DNA of 64,000 nt from Meconema thalassinum (GCA_946902985.2 OX336397.1:191646813-191710812); one strand, 5' to 3'. Positions 34,804 to 48,735 are shown, counted from the first letter of the stretch. Numbers and translations are program-made. The notes: generated from the sequence alone by a model not told the origin.

Positions 34804-37800
34804 TAGCTTTTCTCCTCAATGAAACAGAGCACCTAGGAACTGAACTCAAATTTTGTATCAGTCATGTATTTGCATGAGGCAAGAATCGAACCGACTTGCG
34901 TGAAGACTTTATTGCAAGAAATGAAAACAGTTGTTGGAACAATATTTTATTCATATTAGCATTCTAGAAGATGAAAGAATAACATTGATATTTTGCATGG
35001 GAAATTTGAAGTATTTTTTAGAAAAAGATTGGAAAATATTGAGTGAATGATATTTTAACCAAGAGAGAATCTGATTTATAGACACAGGATTATGACCAAA
35101 GCTAGAGTTTAAAGCGTGAAGACCAGTTTTGTTCACCGAGTTCCCAGTGGCAAGGGTCTTGCACGCGACACTTTTTGTAAGACAGAGGAAGGAGATATTT
35201 GGCACACGACCATCTAGTGGAAGGCTAGAACAATGGAATTTGCATGACAACTCAACAATCAATCAGATTAATTTACGTAAATAAAAAATAAAAATATTAC
35301 TATATTTTATTGAGAAGATTATAAACAATTTGAGCACATGATAATTAATAGATTAAGAAATGAAATTGTTCTATCGAATTAGAATTTAACATTTATTACT
35401 ACGAGAGGAGATATGAATAAATAAGAGGAATTAATAGCGTTGGAGGCTAGCCCCCACTACTGTCAGATCTCAGGAGAGTAGATGCGGAGCGACGTGAATT
35501 CATTCCAATTATTTGACAGGCCGAGTAAGGACCTGCAGTAAACGTCTTCTGAATACAAGGTCGCAGCTACACATAGAAGTGAACGGAAGATATTAGACCG
35601 GACGGGAGGAGAGCCGGCAATTGTCGAGAACACATAGAGATATTGCCCGAGCAGAGAATATACTGGAATAGCAATATAACTGAAAGCTTCGTATTACATT
35701 ACAACGTTTTACAAGAAACATTATCAATATTTCAACGAATACTATTACACTTGTAGAGAGTAGTCATTCAACGCAGTGAATCCTAAACAGTAATAATTTC
35801 AACCGGAATACTACGCATTATTACGAGATGTTAAAGAACCCAGGTCAGGGGGGAAGATATCACATTGAAGTTACTTTTCAAGTGGTGATGAATCATTAAA
35901 CCACCATGAATGCAAGTTAGTCTACATTACTTCTGTGGAATTCAGAGTTGATCCAGACAGCATGATTCCTACAGCAATCAACTGCAATACCATCTGCAGT
36001 AGTCTGAAGTTTCCAACAATCAAGCTACAAATATTTCCACTACCAACTATGGAAATACAGAGCACATCAAACTTTCTATCTACAACTGTACGACATTGCA
36101 ACGAGAGGGGAGCCGTCAGAAGTGAACATGCGACAAAGCCATCTGGCGAGACCAGGCAGGTTTGCCAAGAAGCATGAAAATCAGCTGAGCCACGCAGTTG
36201 CAGCGAACGAGGTACATGTAGAGACGGGTGGCCGCACAGCTGACAGCTTACCGCTTGCCCGAGTACCGATACGCAGTCGTTTATCTCTGATGATGTCACA
36301 GGTTTCTCCGGACCACTACAGCGTTAAGGTAGATGAAAGAATGTCCTAATTTCGAGTAGTATGTTGTATTTTGGGAGATTTCAAATGTGACCAAAATATT
36401 TAAGATTTTTATTTTAACAACTCATGTTATTGTTTAGTCAGTTTTTGGTAAAATTAATTGTAAATTTAATGTTTACGTCATCGTGTGTCTTTTTGACGTA
36501 TTGAGATAAGATTTGAATTTGTTAAAAATATTTAAAGTTTGAGATTACATTTATAAATCTATCCATTTTAAAGAAACTGTTCTATACAGATGGAATGCAT
36601 CGAAAATGCGTCGATAATGCATTGATAATGTGCAGATTAGAAATATGCGTCAGAATATTGTATTAAACTTGATATATGTTGATAGAATGCATCTATAGAA
36701 TGTGGAGATAGATTGCATAGATGAAGTATGTAAATACATTTGTTAATATCAATTGTTATTATGATAAACATAAATTGTTTAAACAATTTTTAAAAATACT
36801 TTGGGAAGTATATTTTACGTAAAACATGACGTTATTGAAACATGACTTTGTTACAGTCATTATTGTCAAAACGAAGGAAACATAAATGGAATTAAGTTCA
36901 CATTGTAGACAAATAAGTCAAGGTGATGATGAAAGGAGTAATTAATTTATTGTTAAAAGTTAACTGAAGTCATAACTATGTTTAAGACATGAATTTGCGA
37001 AGACGAAGACAATGTGTGATATGTTAATCAACCCACTGTCTAGAAACATGAATGTACATGTATAATTAATTCATTATTATTGTAGGAAAGGGAGGAAATG
37101 TTTTATACTTATTAAATGCAAAGACGTACAGACTAAAATCTCATAAGGTTTACTTTTTATTGTAAGGTGGTTGATAATGATGAATGAAGAATATTATAGT
37201 TAATCGGTATCTACAGGAGGTATGACAAGTTTGTTCAGTAACTAAAGAATGTGAACAGAACAAGTATAAGGTTTTTTAAAGGTACGAAGTTATGAAGAAT
37301 GTGTCTGTGATTATTTAGTAGGGTCACTGATTCTCAAATACAATTGTGGTGTATAGAGATGGGTCTAAGTGAAACGAATACCGTGCATTATTATTATGTT
37401 GTTGAAAGGAAAGGAATATTGTAAGAAATGTGAGTGTAGTGTAAACGCTATAATGAAAGCTTGGTCACCGATATTAGAAAGAGTTTGTGTCATTGGAGTT
37501 AAAGCAATTGTTCTGTACAGTGTGATGGACAAGTTTTTGAAACGTATATATGTAACATTTTGTTGTACATGTTTATGAAGATTTATGCCACGAACCACGA
37601 GTTTATTAATGTTTAATGAGATAGTCTAGCATCATACTTCCAATTTATGGAATTAATTAATGATTATGAAACTACAGGACCACAATTAGCTTCATTGCTT
37701 GTTGCAATAAGTTCAAATGGATGCGTCTAAACGAGACCAGTAATAGTAAAACTTTGTTGTGAATTTACATTATTGTCAAAGACTTTCTAAGAAAGCCATG

Positions 37801-38459
37801 TACAGAAAGAGAAGGATAATTAAGATCTAAACGGGATCTAGTAGAGAATATCGTGCTGGACGCGATTATTATAACTTGTAAATATGTAATATACTTAATT
37901 TAATAATTTTAAATATTATTTGGATTAATCTAAATTTAGATTTGTTGGATATAGAAGACGTGTGTGGTAAGTAGGGTTAAACATTGTATACAGCGACATT
38001 TTGATAGTTTGAACAGCCACAGCTGATTTATACAGGCTGTATCATAATTCTAGATAACATTCTGACAACTAGAATTACTATTTGTATTTTTACAGCCAAT
38101 ATTTTATATGTATGAAGAGGACTCAAGTAGAGTTCCGAACTCCTATTATCCAGTAATAATATGGAGATGGCATAACTATCTCATTTATAATTTGACTTGA
38201 TTATTATTTGAACATTCGTTATTATTTGTCAGGGACATATTTTGTTAATAGTCCAGATTTTTAATAAACTTTCAAGCACTGCTTAGTTTGCTTGCCCATT
38301 TTTAAAATAACTGATATCTTTTTATTCGATAATCGACACACGACAGTACTGCAAGTTAGATGATTATCGCTCATATTAGTCTCGCATTTAACCGAGCACC
38401 CTCGAGATTCTCGTACTACCAGTATATTTTATTTATTAGATTGTTTTAACTTGTTAGTA
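34804..38459. other. AT-rich intergenic stretch, no gene recognised
   Basis: No frame with recognisable similarity. 35,440-36,350 is less AT-rich but has no convincing coding pattern. Within 37,099-38,421 there are weak LTR-like signals (purine tract AAAGGGAGGAAA then TGTTTTATAC; AATAAA at 38,263; end ACTACCA). No second copy is present, so a solo or remnant LTR is only a possibility. Confidence 0.4.
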
Positions 38460-39355
38460 GTACTATCGTATGGCCGGTATGAACCAAGAGTTTCCTAGTT
38501 ATACGTCTAGCAGGGAAAGGTTGATTTATCTGGCTGGGTATCAACATTCCTGCAATCCTTTCCATCTCAGCGGATGCTATGAGGAATTCTGGTACAGTAC
38601 CAACACAGACTGTGGTCGGAAGGTTCCTCTTACAGGTATTGACACACCGGAAGGGGTTTTAAGCTATCATCCTTCAGTTTAGAGCGCCTAGATACCTACC
38701 TAACTATGATGGTTCCTATGTGAGGCATTTTCATACAATAGGGTTGTTAAGGGGTGTACTGAGTTTTTAGCCCACAAACCGCCAAAAAACGAAAATGAGC
38801 TTTTGTCAGAAGTTGGTAGTCCAGACATCAGAGCACATGTGGATACTAGTTATTTTAATCTGCGTACATTTTTAAATGTCTTGTGGAGCCATTTAAATTG
38901 TGCGAGCATGACGGTTTAATAGGTCACACCCACATCTCCTCTGCTCATGTTAGACATACCCTGCATTTATTCGTATTTTTATGTTCTGAATATCTGGAAA
39001 GAGCTCAGATAATGTACAGAATACATAAGTGCTGCCATCTCTCGGTGTATACAGTAACCAGACGCCCATTTCATATTAGAAACTATTAGAAAATATTGTT
39101 TTTACTTAGTCTTTTCTGCTGGAAACTTGATTGATTTGAGTTATGTAGATTCATTTATTATTTAAAAGCCTATGGTAACTGGAAAATATCGCTTTCATTG
39201 AATTGAGTTCAAATTAAGAGATGTTGTGATTACGGGGTACAGGAAGCACATGGTATGTTAGGAACTGTTATTGTTTTGAAGTTGTCTCTTGATTTTATAT
39301 AAAACTTATTTGATTTGTGGTTATTTTATTGGTTTTCTGGTGAGAAGTGTGTAAA
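38460..39355. other. Unrecognised stretch upstream of MULE remnant
   Basis: Contains short open frames only (for example 70 codons from 38,470) with no recognisable motif. Possibly the 5' part of the degraded transposon that follows; no terminal inverted repeat identified. Confidence 0.35.
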
Positions 39356-40827
39356 ATGCACTCCATTCATAGTCGTTGGAAGAAGGCTAGGAGCAGAAAA
39401 TCAAAAAGAATGAACGGGCTAGTGGAAATATTAGGAAGCGATGGGGTGACAAATCTATTGCTGAATTTGATAACAGTGAATCTAAACTTAATGTTAGTGC
39501 TAGATCAATTGTGGCAAATGAGACAGGAACGCCAGTTCCCTGTAGTGCTAGTGAGAAGAATCTTGAGTATTTTTCTACAGATGCCAGTGCGAAAGTAGGC
39601 CTACTTAGTGATGAATACATTATAGTGCAGCCGGAGATGTTGCAGCAGCTCGTTGGAAATCTCAAGTGCAGTGAGTATTATAAGAAATGTTTAGTTCTAC
39701 TCCTTGGTAGTAAGTTGGTGATGTAATGTCAGGCATGTGATTTCTTCAACTCAGTAGGGTACGCAAGTCCTTGTTCAAATGAAAAATCACAGAGACCAAG
39801 CTTTTACATTAATAGAAGGATAGTAGAAGCTTTTGTTAATATAGGAATAGGCCATTCTCCTATGTATAAATTCTGCAGTGCAATAGGCATGAAACGGATG
39901 GCAAAAAAATGTGATACTCATTTCAGTGAACTGGGAAAGAGCACCTCTCAATTTGAAAATGAGATTCTTTCCATAAGTAGAAAGATCGTTCGAAGGGAAT
40001 ATGTAGCTGTCGATCCCTCACTCGAGCAGAAAGACATTCTGGATATTGCTGTATCCTATGATGTCAGTTGGCACAAACATGGCCACACGTGTTTGTATGG
40101 GGTTGGTGTTCATTGAAATCTTGACTGGTCTAGTTATAGACTACAAAACCATATCCAAGTACTGCCATATGTGCAGTGTGGCAGCTGCGGAACTGGGAAT
40201 AAACACGCCTGAGTTCTCCATTTGGCAGGAGTGGCACAAATGAAGCGATATTTGCAACTTTGAGACACTGCATGTCAACAGATGAAAACCTCCAGCATAT
40301 CACCTGCCCTGATGGAGTTGATTCCTGGTGTTATTTTAAGAAAGCTGTTGCAGCAGGTGAAACACCCCAGTCTCATGACAAGATGAATGTCAGACTGACC
40401 CCCATGCTAGTATGTAAACTAATGCTCCTTTATCAGCGTCTGGCAAATTATGAACCATTAAGACGATATGCTAGGGGAAAAACACAAAACCCGAACGAAA
40501 GTTTGCATTCTCTGCTTTGGCAGAGGAGCCTTAAACATTCTTTTACAACACAATCAAGAGTATATATGGCAGTGGCAAATACGGTAAGTGTATTTAATAT
40601 GGGTTCACTTGCTACCCAGAAACTAAAAATGTCCCTTTTCGGCAGAGAAATAAGTAAAAGTGTACATAAGATAAGCAAAGACATAGACGAGGTGCGAGAA
40701 AAGAAAAGCATAGCTAGGACCAAACATGACAAACAACTCCTAGGCAATGATGAGGCTGGCAAAAACCAATGCTGAAGAAAGAAAAAAGTACAAGGAAGGG
40801 GATATGTATGATGCAGGCAAGTTCTGA
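39356..40827 (+). pseudogene. Mutator-like (MULE) transposase, degraded
   Basis: The basic N-terminus (RWKKARSRKSKR, 39,356 on) shifts frame into a segment with LLSDEYIIVQPEMLQQLV, then a run of Cys-containing sequence, then DIAVSYDVSWHKHGHTC (40,030-40,095). That last block is the first catalytic-aspartate block of the arthropod family annotated as Mutator-like transposase domain. Next come ISKYCHMC and SIWQEWHK; roughly a hundred residues that should hold the second catalytic region are missing; the frame resumes with HITCPDGVDSWC and KTQNPNESLHSLLW. The C-terminus YKEGDMYDAGKF ends at 40,827. In the intact family this would be a cut-and-paste DDE transposase. At least four disruptions. Confidence 0.75.
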
Positions 40828-43309
40828 GGCAAGTATGTTCATTTGAAACGTGTCAGCTTACTAAAATGGCTTTTTCTCGAAAGTGTATTTTTCAGTGTTC
40901 AGAATGATCCATACGCATCAGTTGTAATCAGTATGACTTGACATTTTAAATACGCATACAGTTTCATAGTATTCATAATTTGTACTATTCCCTTTGAAAA
41001 TGGTTAGTAAATTTTTGAATTATGGTGTGCCAGGCCATGGATTATTGGAGTTTCTTGTACGTTTTATACAATGTACCAAAATATACCTTTATAACATAGA
41101 AGTTCTAATCAGACTATAAAAATCATACTGCAATTTATTAATAAGTCGTTCCTAACTATAATGAAGAAGTTTTCAGATGGAAAATGTAAAATTGCTGTAT
41201 CTGGGACATTTTGAAAATCAACAATTTATTTTTAAATGATCATATTTTAAAAACTAACCACTCAATCCGGTTCAAATATTGGAATATTATTTCTGTTACT
41301 TGCAACTCCTCAATCCTAGAGTTTAAGATACTCCGCGACCCTTCCATTATTCATTTTCAAGAAAATTTTCGATTTTTTTAAATTGTCTCATTCGATAATA
41401 TGGCCTCCCTAGTTTCCAGAAATGTGTAGTTTATACTAGTTTTATTGTTGTTTAGCTCATTTATGTTCACTTAAATGATCGGAATGCACGCTTTTCAGCA
41501 GCTGTCACATTGACGCATAGGTGCAGCAGATAAAGCACACATTAATCTGGCTATGAAACAGTCTACACCAGAACTAAAACAATGTAGGAGATACTCACGG
41601 GTCTGAGAATGCAGAAGATTGACCTAAAATCCAAATAAAATGCAGTTTTTAGGAGTTGAGAAGTACGACTCTTTACTCTAAATGTGTACCTCAACTTCAA
41701 GTTACGATTTCTCTCACTTCATATTTTTCAATATTTGTCTTGACTTGGGCAGTTAAAATATCCACTTAGAATGAAGATGTTAGTTTCATTTAAAACCTAA
41801 ATAAAGACAAATATTGCAACTATGTTGTAAAGCAGAATGAAGCTCTTAAATTGAAATTAGGGGTCGCCCCCCCCCCCACAATTAATTTATTCTTTCAATC
41901 AAAATAATGTAAATTGGAAAACAAAGCTAATATATTTTCCTCAATCAATGATACAAAAACGATTCTGCTATACAACATTCTGAACATACAGCAGATCAAT
42001 TTGCGACAACAATGATTCAATTAAGTTGAAAAACAGCAAAGATATCGCGTCCTAACAATGCACGTTATTTTTGTGATTTATCTTTGAAAAAGACCCCCCA
42101 AATTTATTTATTTTTTCTTTTTTGGCAAAAATCCACTAGTTTATATTCTTGGAATCAGTGATATCAATTTCAAGAAAATGAGATAACTTTTAATGAAATG
42201 TCTTCAGTAGTGTCGATGAGTACCTTAATGTAAATTGGATGGTAATTACAAATCATAGAAAACTCAGTAGGTCCCCCCCGTCAAGACTGAGAGCAGATTG
42301 TTCCTCTATGAGCGTCATTAAGCTAATATCAGTCAGCTTAGAGCTCATAGATACCCATGCAGACGGTGATTAATTGGGGTGTCTTTAGTAATAGCATTCA
42401 GATCATTGCTCCTACCAGCCCAAACGGTTGGCAGATTATACTTTTTAGAGGGAATGACACACTAGAGGGTCTTTAAGCTAATATCATTCAGAAATGATCT
42501 CCTATAATCGATCACGAATAGAAACGCAGAGCTCTTGACATTACGGAAGCAATCGATACACTATTAGGTAAAAGAAACAACCCCAATATTTTAAACGAAC
42601 ACCGTTTCATGGTGAGTTCACCCCTCCTCTCTCTACTAGAAAACACAACCCGTTGCAATCAAGACACAACATAACGACGTAGCCAAGCTAGATAAGGGAA
42701 ACATGTTATTGGATCAAGATAAACGATGCACCTTTTTCTTCAATAAACCTAGGCCGGTTTCGAACGGCAGTATTAAAGGTGCCCGGACACTCTCATTACT
42801 CCATTTGCGCTTAAAGAGGGCTTTTTAGCTAAAGAGTGGAGTTTGAAACCAGGTCTTAAATATATGAAGATTATTCTGAATACAGTAACATTAACCACAA
42901 AAGGGAGACTAGACTTGACAACCTACTACAGAAACGATATTCACCGGGAGCACATAGCACTTAGGTATGCGAGGGGGGGGGGGGGGGGACAACCCAACGA
43001 GATAAGGGACCCTCACACACAGGAATTTTCCGTCAGGTGATTGCAAACAGTGAGCATGTGAACTGCTCCCAACAGCACCGCGCGTGACTCAACCAGATAA
43101 GTAGTCTGTACAATACAATCTGAATTGACCATTTACAACATCACTCAACACAAGCAACTTCCGAAATTCAATCACCACGTCCATTGTCTCAACTAAGCAT
43201 CATATAGACTACAAATATTGTCGAGTTGCATTATCTCAACAGATACTAAATAAGTGTATATATTGTAAATGTTATCACCCGTGCTATCAGACATCGATTA
43301 TATAGCACT
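40828..43309. other. AT-rich stretch with homopolymer runs, no gene
   Basis: No recognisable coding sequence. Contains a C11 run (about 41,867) and a G16 run (about 42,973-42,988). Short frames here lack motifs. Confidence 0.4.
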
Positions 43310-45060
43310 ACTCGTCATCTAAGTTTATTTATTAATATCATTTTTTATTTTCGGGATTAAAGAATAACTGATTTCATTTGGGCACAATCGTTTACACCGA
43401 CTGAAAAGCGTCAAACTTTCGTTTACTGTGGAACATGTTTGCTTTCAAATAACATTTTCTAATAAAGTTACTCCACAAGCACACCATGAATGTGGCCTCA
43501 GAGCACTATCATCATACGTGTCTCTAAATGTTTTTTCCAAGTACATTTTGCTCCGCATGTACCACAGGTATGAGGTAGTAGTCCTCTACGGACCAACATG
43601 TGTGACTTCAAATTACTCTCCAGAGTAAAATTTGCCTCGCAAGTAGTATATGAATTTGGCATTAGACCACTATGGATCATCATGTATATCTTCCAACTGC
43701 TTTTGAAGGTAATCATTCATCCGCATGTACAACAGGGATTTGGCATTAGACTACCATGGATCAAGAGGTATGTCTTCAAAGTACCTTTGTAACTAAACTT
43801 CACTAGCCATGCACTACATGGATGTTGCATTGTACCACTAAAGATCATCATGTGAGTCTTCAGGAACAACAGATGTGCCTTCAAATATCACATCCTAGTA
43901 ACGAATGTAGCCTTAGACAACTATGTATAAGCGTTTTTCTTTTCATTTTTTCATTCTCAGTAAAGTTCACTCTACATTTACAACAGGAATTTAGCATGGG
44001 TCTATTATGGACCTACATCTGTGACATCATTGCCCCTTTACGATTTAAGTTTGTTCCACTTGTCCCAGGGAATTGTGGCTATAGACCATTATGCATTGTG
44101 TTTCTTCAGGTAACCCTTTCGAGCAAAGTACGCTCCACATGTATGTGGCTTGAGACCACTATCCATTTCCATGTATGTCTCAAACTGTTCTTTCTGAGTA
44201 AAATTTGCTTCGCATATACTACAGGACTAAATTTTTCGTCGCTTGAGACCGCTATGAATCATCACGTGATTCTTTAAAGTACTTTTATCAGTAAATTTTG
44301 CTCCGCATGTGTTACAGGAATAAGGCATTATACCACTAAGGATCATCGTGTGCGCCTTCAGGTTACTTTTCCGAGTAAATTTCGCACCACATATATCACA
44401 TGAATGTGGCTTGAGACCAGTATGGATCACCATGTGTGCATTCAACTGTGATCTCTGAGTAAATTTTGCTTCGCATGTACCACAGGAGTGTGGCCTGAGA
44501 CCACTATGAATCATCATATGAATTTTCAACTGACCTTTCAGTGTAAATTTATCTTCGCACATATCACAGGAATGTTGCTTAGTACCACTATGAATCAGCA
44601 CGTGTTTCTGTAATTGTCCTTCAAAGTAAACCTTGTTCCGCATATGTTACAGGGATAGGGCTTTATACCATTATGGATCATCATGTGTGCCTTCAGGTGA
44701 CTCTTCCGAGTAAAGTTCGCTTCACATGTATGACATGAATGTGGTCTGAGACCGCTATGGATAAACGAGTGTATCTTCAACCTGCCTCTGTCAATAAACC
44801 TACCTCCGCATATGTTACAGGAATGTGGCTTATGACCACTATGAATCACCACATGTTATTTCAAACTGCTTTTCTCAGTAAACCTTGCTCCGCATGTGCT
44901 ACAAGAATGATGCTTCATACCACTATGGATCAGCATGTGTCTCTTCAGGTTACCTTTACGAGTAAAGTTCCTTCCACATGTATTACAGGAATGTTGCTTG
45001 TTACCATTTTGATTGAAGGAGGCTCCCCTTGTTAAAGTGTTCTCTGGATTATGTTCGTCT
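43310..45060 (-). pseudogene. C2H2 zinc-finger array exon (exon 5 of zinc-finger gene)
   Basis: The acceptor TTCTTGACAG precedes base 45,060. The exon opens in the phase required by the 53,994-54,052 donor (GA plus A). A linker (DEHNPENTLTRG) leads into fingers of the form CNTCGRNFTRKGNLKRHMLIH joined by HSGxKPHSC linkers. Nine fingers can be read down to 44,230. However, finger 2 ends in an in-frame TAA (44,856-44,858), one base is missing near 44,611-44,640, finger 8 has Leu for a zinc-binding His, and a TAA follows the ninth. Further decayed finger remnants continue to about 43,430. AATAAA on the minus strand near 43,325 could be the poly(A) signal. Spliced as modelled, the protein would be about 177 residues with one complete finger. 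The family is nuclear DNA-binding factors, here probably a pseudogene. Confidence 0.8.
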
Positions 45061-45319
45061 CTGTCAAGAATTTTTAACGTTAAAACGAGTAAAACACCCA
45101 TTACCATTATAATACCATAAATTACAAGCACGATATCGGATAAGTATATAGTTATCTTTTGTATTCGTAGACAAAGTTATAAGAGCCAAGCTGTAATGCG
45201 TAAAAACTGGCTGCTGCTGTATGCTTGCAAGTACGAGAGTTGAGGGCCAGGAGCGATCCCATCTACGGGGTATTTGAATAAACAACCCGCAATCCAGGGA
45301 CATGGGTGTGCTCTCCCAA

Positions 45320-47390
45320 ACGCGGAGAAAGTCGTATGTGGGTTCAAACGAGAGGGCTCCTTCCCCTTATCTATAGGACGAATCTATTCCACCCTAAGGA
45401 AAAAAATATCCAATCCTCCTGGGAAATAATAACATTTTAAAGAACATGCGAACTTGAAGCTCTTCCAGAATGGCGGGCTTTTCAAACTTCATGGTAGCTG
45501 CCTCCATATCCCCCCCCCCCACTTTGCCCTACATCTATCCAACTACCTCCCACAGAATTTCAAACAGATTTTTCCAAATTTAATTAGATCTTAGTAAATA
45601 GTCCAGCATTGCTTAAACTTACTTGCGCTAGGCTCATCTCTGTTGACCTACTTTGGTCAGTTTCAGTTATCTTCCAACTTATTTATCGATTTATTTATTA
45701 TATCATATTTATGTATTTATAATTATTTATTGATTATCGATTTACCGATTATTCATGATCTACCCGAAAATCGTCGATTTCACCCGAACGACAATCGGAG
45801 AAAGTCGTGTGAGTGCTCAAACGAAAGGTCTTGGTTCCCTCTATCCATAGGACTCATGTGTTTCAACTTTCATATGTTTTTAAATGATGGACGTTACCAA
45901 GGGTAGGTGAGGTTCGGAGCGGTTTCCACAAAGTCATGTAACATGAAACTTAGCTGCCAACGAGAGGATAGCACGAGCGGTTGATCCAAGATGGCCGCCG
46001 ATGGATTATTGTTATTATCTTTTAATTAATCTTTATTCATTTATTATTATTATACCTATTATTCGATTCGGCCAACTATGGACCACGTTACTTCAACCGC
46101 TTCCGTCCCTTAGCTTTAGTCCTATCCCAGTATTCCCGCATGAGTTTTCTGTGAGCCTCCTTTCTTTCATCCGTACACTCTTTCCCTGTTTTCAGCTTTG
46201 GCTTTTCTGAGAATCGCTGGTGTGTTCCAAGGTTTCTCAGAAGAGGAGCACGTTCCTGGATGTTTTCAAACCTGATCCCTACCTGATCAGTCTCTGAGAG
46301 TTCATGCGTGTTATGTGGCCATATAAATTAATCCTCCTTTTCCTTATGATGTCTGTTGTCCTTTCCACACTAAGGTAGAGTTCATTGTTGTGCCGCCACC
46401 TGAACTGTCCATTTTCCCTGATTGGTCTCAGTATCTTACTTAGGATTTTTCAATCTTTAGCCTCTACATTTTCAATGAAACCTTCCCTGTACAATGCAAG
46501 GCATTATCCTGCGTACAGGATTTCTGGACAAATAACTGATCAATAATGTCTAAGCTTGGCATTGAGGGACACTTATCGTTTATTATAAACATTCCTAGTT
46601 AGTTGGAATGCCAATTCCACCTTGTTGATCCTTGATGTGGATGCTTCGTTCTCAAAACTGTTTGGTGTTATCCACTCGCCCAAGTACTTAAACTTCTCTG
46701 TCTGCTTAATTATTCCCTGCACTACAATTAAATCTATGGCGACTGGCTTGATGTTAGTTATAATCTACGTTTTCTCAAAGGAGATCTGGAGGTCTGCTTT
46801 TGCTGCTTGGGGTATGAGTTGGGTGATTCGGAAAGGTCTATCAATTTAAAAAAGTATTGAAAATTGATAGAGGGGATGGAGACCCTTCGTTTAATCCCTC
46901 ATGCAACATTCTCTAATTACGCATTTGGGTGATAACCACAATTTTCGGAAATTTGTGATCGATGATTTTTTGTGGTTCAATAATCGATAATCAATAAAAA
47001 GTAACAAATAAATAATAAACAATACATAAATCAATGCATAAGTTGCAAAAGAACAGAGACTGACCAATGGAGGTCAACATGGATGAGCACGGCGAAACTT
47101 AGTGGTGGACTTGGGGTTAAATCTAATTAAATTTGGAATTTTAGGGAAGCCTGGGAGTGGGGATGGTGGGGGACGGGAGCAGAGAAGGAGGTATGCAAGC
47201 AACCACCATAAAGTTTAAAACCCCGCCATGTTAGAGGAGCGTAGGAGCGCATGCGCACTAAGAATCCTTAACTTCGCTGGGGGTGTGGGTAGATTTTATC
47301 TTATGGGGAAATAGACTTGTCCCATAGGTAGAGAGGATGGAGCCCTTCCGTACGATCCCTCACACGACTTTCTCATGACCTTACCCCTTG
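45320..47390. repeat. Old inverted-repeat structure in zinc-finger intron
   Basis: 45,320-45,860 and 46,860-47,390 are diverged inverted repeats. GAGAAAGTCGT followed by a CTATCCATAGGAC-type block occurs at 45,324 and 45,797 (plus) and inverted at about 46,870 and 47,340. CCAAATTTAATTAGAT, GTTGACCT-TGGTCAG and ATTGATTATCGATT also match between arms. Arms are roughly two-thirds identical by eye. Poly-C and ATTT-rich tracts lie in the left arm. Probably an old long-TIR transposon; no transposase remains. Confidence 0.55.
46080..46860 (-). pseudogene. Degraded LINE reverse-transcriptase 3' fragment
   Basis: On the minus strand, scattered codons match the C-terminal part of insect LINE ORF2s: an RRHNNELYLSVERTTDIIRK block with RRINLYGHI (about 46,400-46,310) and a basic tail (MREYWDRTKAKGRKR, about 46,100). 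Upstream, FEKT at about 46,770 fits the end of the RT palm. No open frame survives. It lies in the loop of the inverted-repeat structure. Confidence 0.5.
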
Positions 47391-47540
47391 ATATATCACG
47401 GGTTGCCTATTCAGTTACCCCTGGGATAGGACCACTCTACATACGAGCACGGGCAACTGAACAACAAGTAACTAGCAATGTGTTCATGCGACACAAATTA
47501 ATTCGCTATATAATAGCCTAGTTGGAATATATAAGTGTTA

Positions 47541-47710
47541 TAAATAATTCATGTGTTTTGGGCTAATGCCATGTGTAATTAGATTAGAACCATACGTTTC
47601 GGAGAAAACTTGCCTCCTTTTTCAATGGAATCAAACAAACACACGGCATTAGCCCAAAAAAACATGAATTATTTATACAATCCGGGCCATGAAAGCCTTA
47701 ATATACACAT
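47541..47710. mobile_element. 170-bp inverted-repeat element with 13-bp direct flanks
   Basis: TAAATAATTCATG...GGGCTAATGCCATGTG at the left is mirrored by CACGGCATTAGCCC...CATGAATTATTTA about 100 bases on. The unit is flanked by TATATAAGTGTTA at 47,528-47,540 and 47,711-47,723. The long direct repeat suggests an RNA-mediated or unusual insertion and not a simple cut-and-paste MITE. Confidence 0.5.
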
Positions 47711-48296
47711 TATATAAGTGTTACTTCACTATTGAAAACATGGATGAATAGAGAGCACTGTGTATGGCTACACCCATTGTGTAGAGATGATTGATTTACC
47801 TGGCACATAGTACATATAGTATAGTCTGTTAAATGTACAGAAGGTGGCAACCCTTCAAGAACCACACTACACAGCGCACTTATCCCACTGCATGCCTCCC
47901 TCATTTTAACTGGCACCATTTATTCTTATGGCTTAATGTCCCGAAGTGGTATTTAAAAATTCTCTACCTGTACTTGCAATCCAATCAGATTACACTATGT
48001 ACACAGTATTTCCAAAATCATTTCTGGGCCTCTATTGAAAATTGTTTTGTATAAATGCGAGTTAATTGGGCGTCACGATATTTTCTTAAAGAAATGACGT
48101 AGCCTCTACAATTAAACTTTGTCAGGCTTGCTTTATATCCTTGTGCCCTGGAGTGAACTCATTACTTATCTGTTGAGATTTTGTTCCCAAGTGGATGCCA
48201 ATGGTATACATGTTTTGTTCACATCCCGATGATTGGGCTTTATCGCAATCCAAACATAGTGTAATATTACGTTAAATAATCACTAACCAAATGAGA

Positions 48297-48580
48297 AAAT
48301 GGTAAACAGTTCAGTTAGCTACAGGAGAGACAGCGAGACAGGCGCGAAATATTCCACCCTCATCCCCTTTATAATATACACTAGTAGTCCCTTGCCATAT
48401 TGCTAGTATTTGCGTGTGAGCAAAAGTAATATAGTGTCACTTCGTTAAGAGAAATTAAGTGTTTTACCTTAAGCCAAAAATGAAACTCACTCAAAACTTT
48501 GTGGCATGATTAAGTATCTTTATAAAACATACTTGAATAATAATGAATTGATAACGCTTAGTTATTATATTGAGGACAGG
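48297..48580 (-). repeat. Duplicated segment, part 1 (matches 63,071-63,360)
   Basis: GGTAAACAGTTCAGTTAGC through AACGCTTAGTTATTA matches 63,071-63,360 closely. In the other copy this runs straight into the exon-4-like region; here it is separated from it by about 5.3 kb containing an RTE-like LINE. Confidence 0.8.
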
Positions 48581-48735
48581 AATAATAATTATTACCTGAT
48601 CAAGTCACTATTTTATTTTGGATATGGGTATCAACTATATTTAGTAATTCCGTAAGTATGTGTTTGCGTCGTGATGTGTAATGTAGGAACATGAGGTTAC
48701 AAAATGGCTGCCTTATTGCCTGGGCTAAATATTTT

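Noticed and set aside
32327..34822. Frames of 70-90 codons in the minisatellite
   Set aside because: Period-101 repeat translations without any domain; broken by units of other length.
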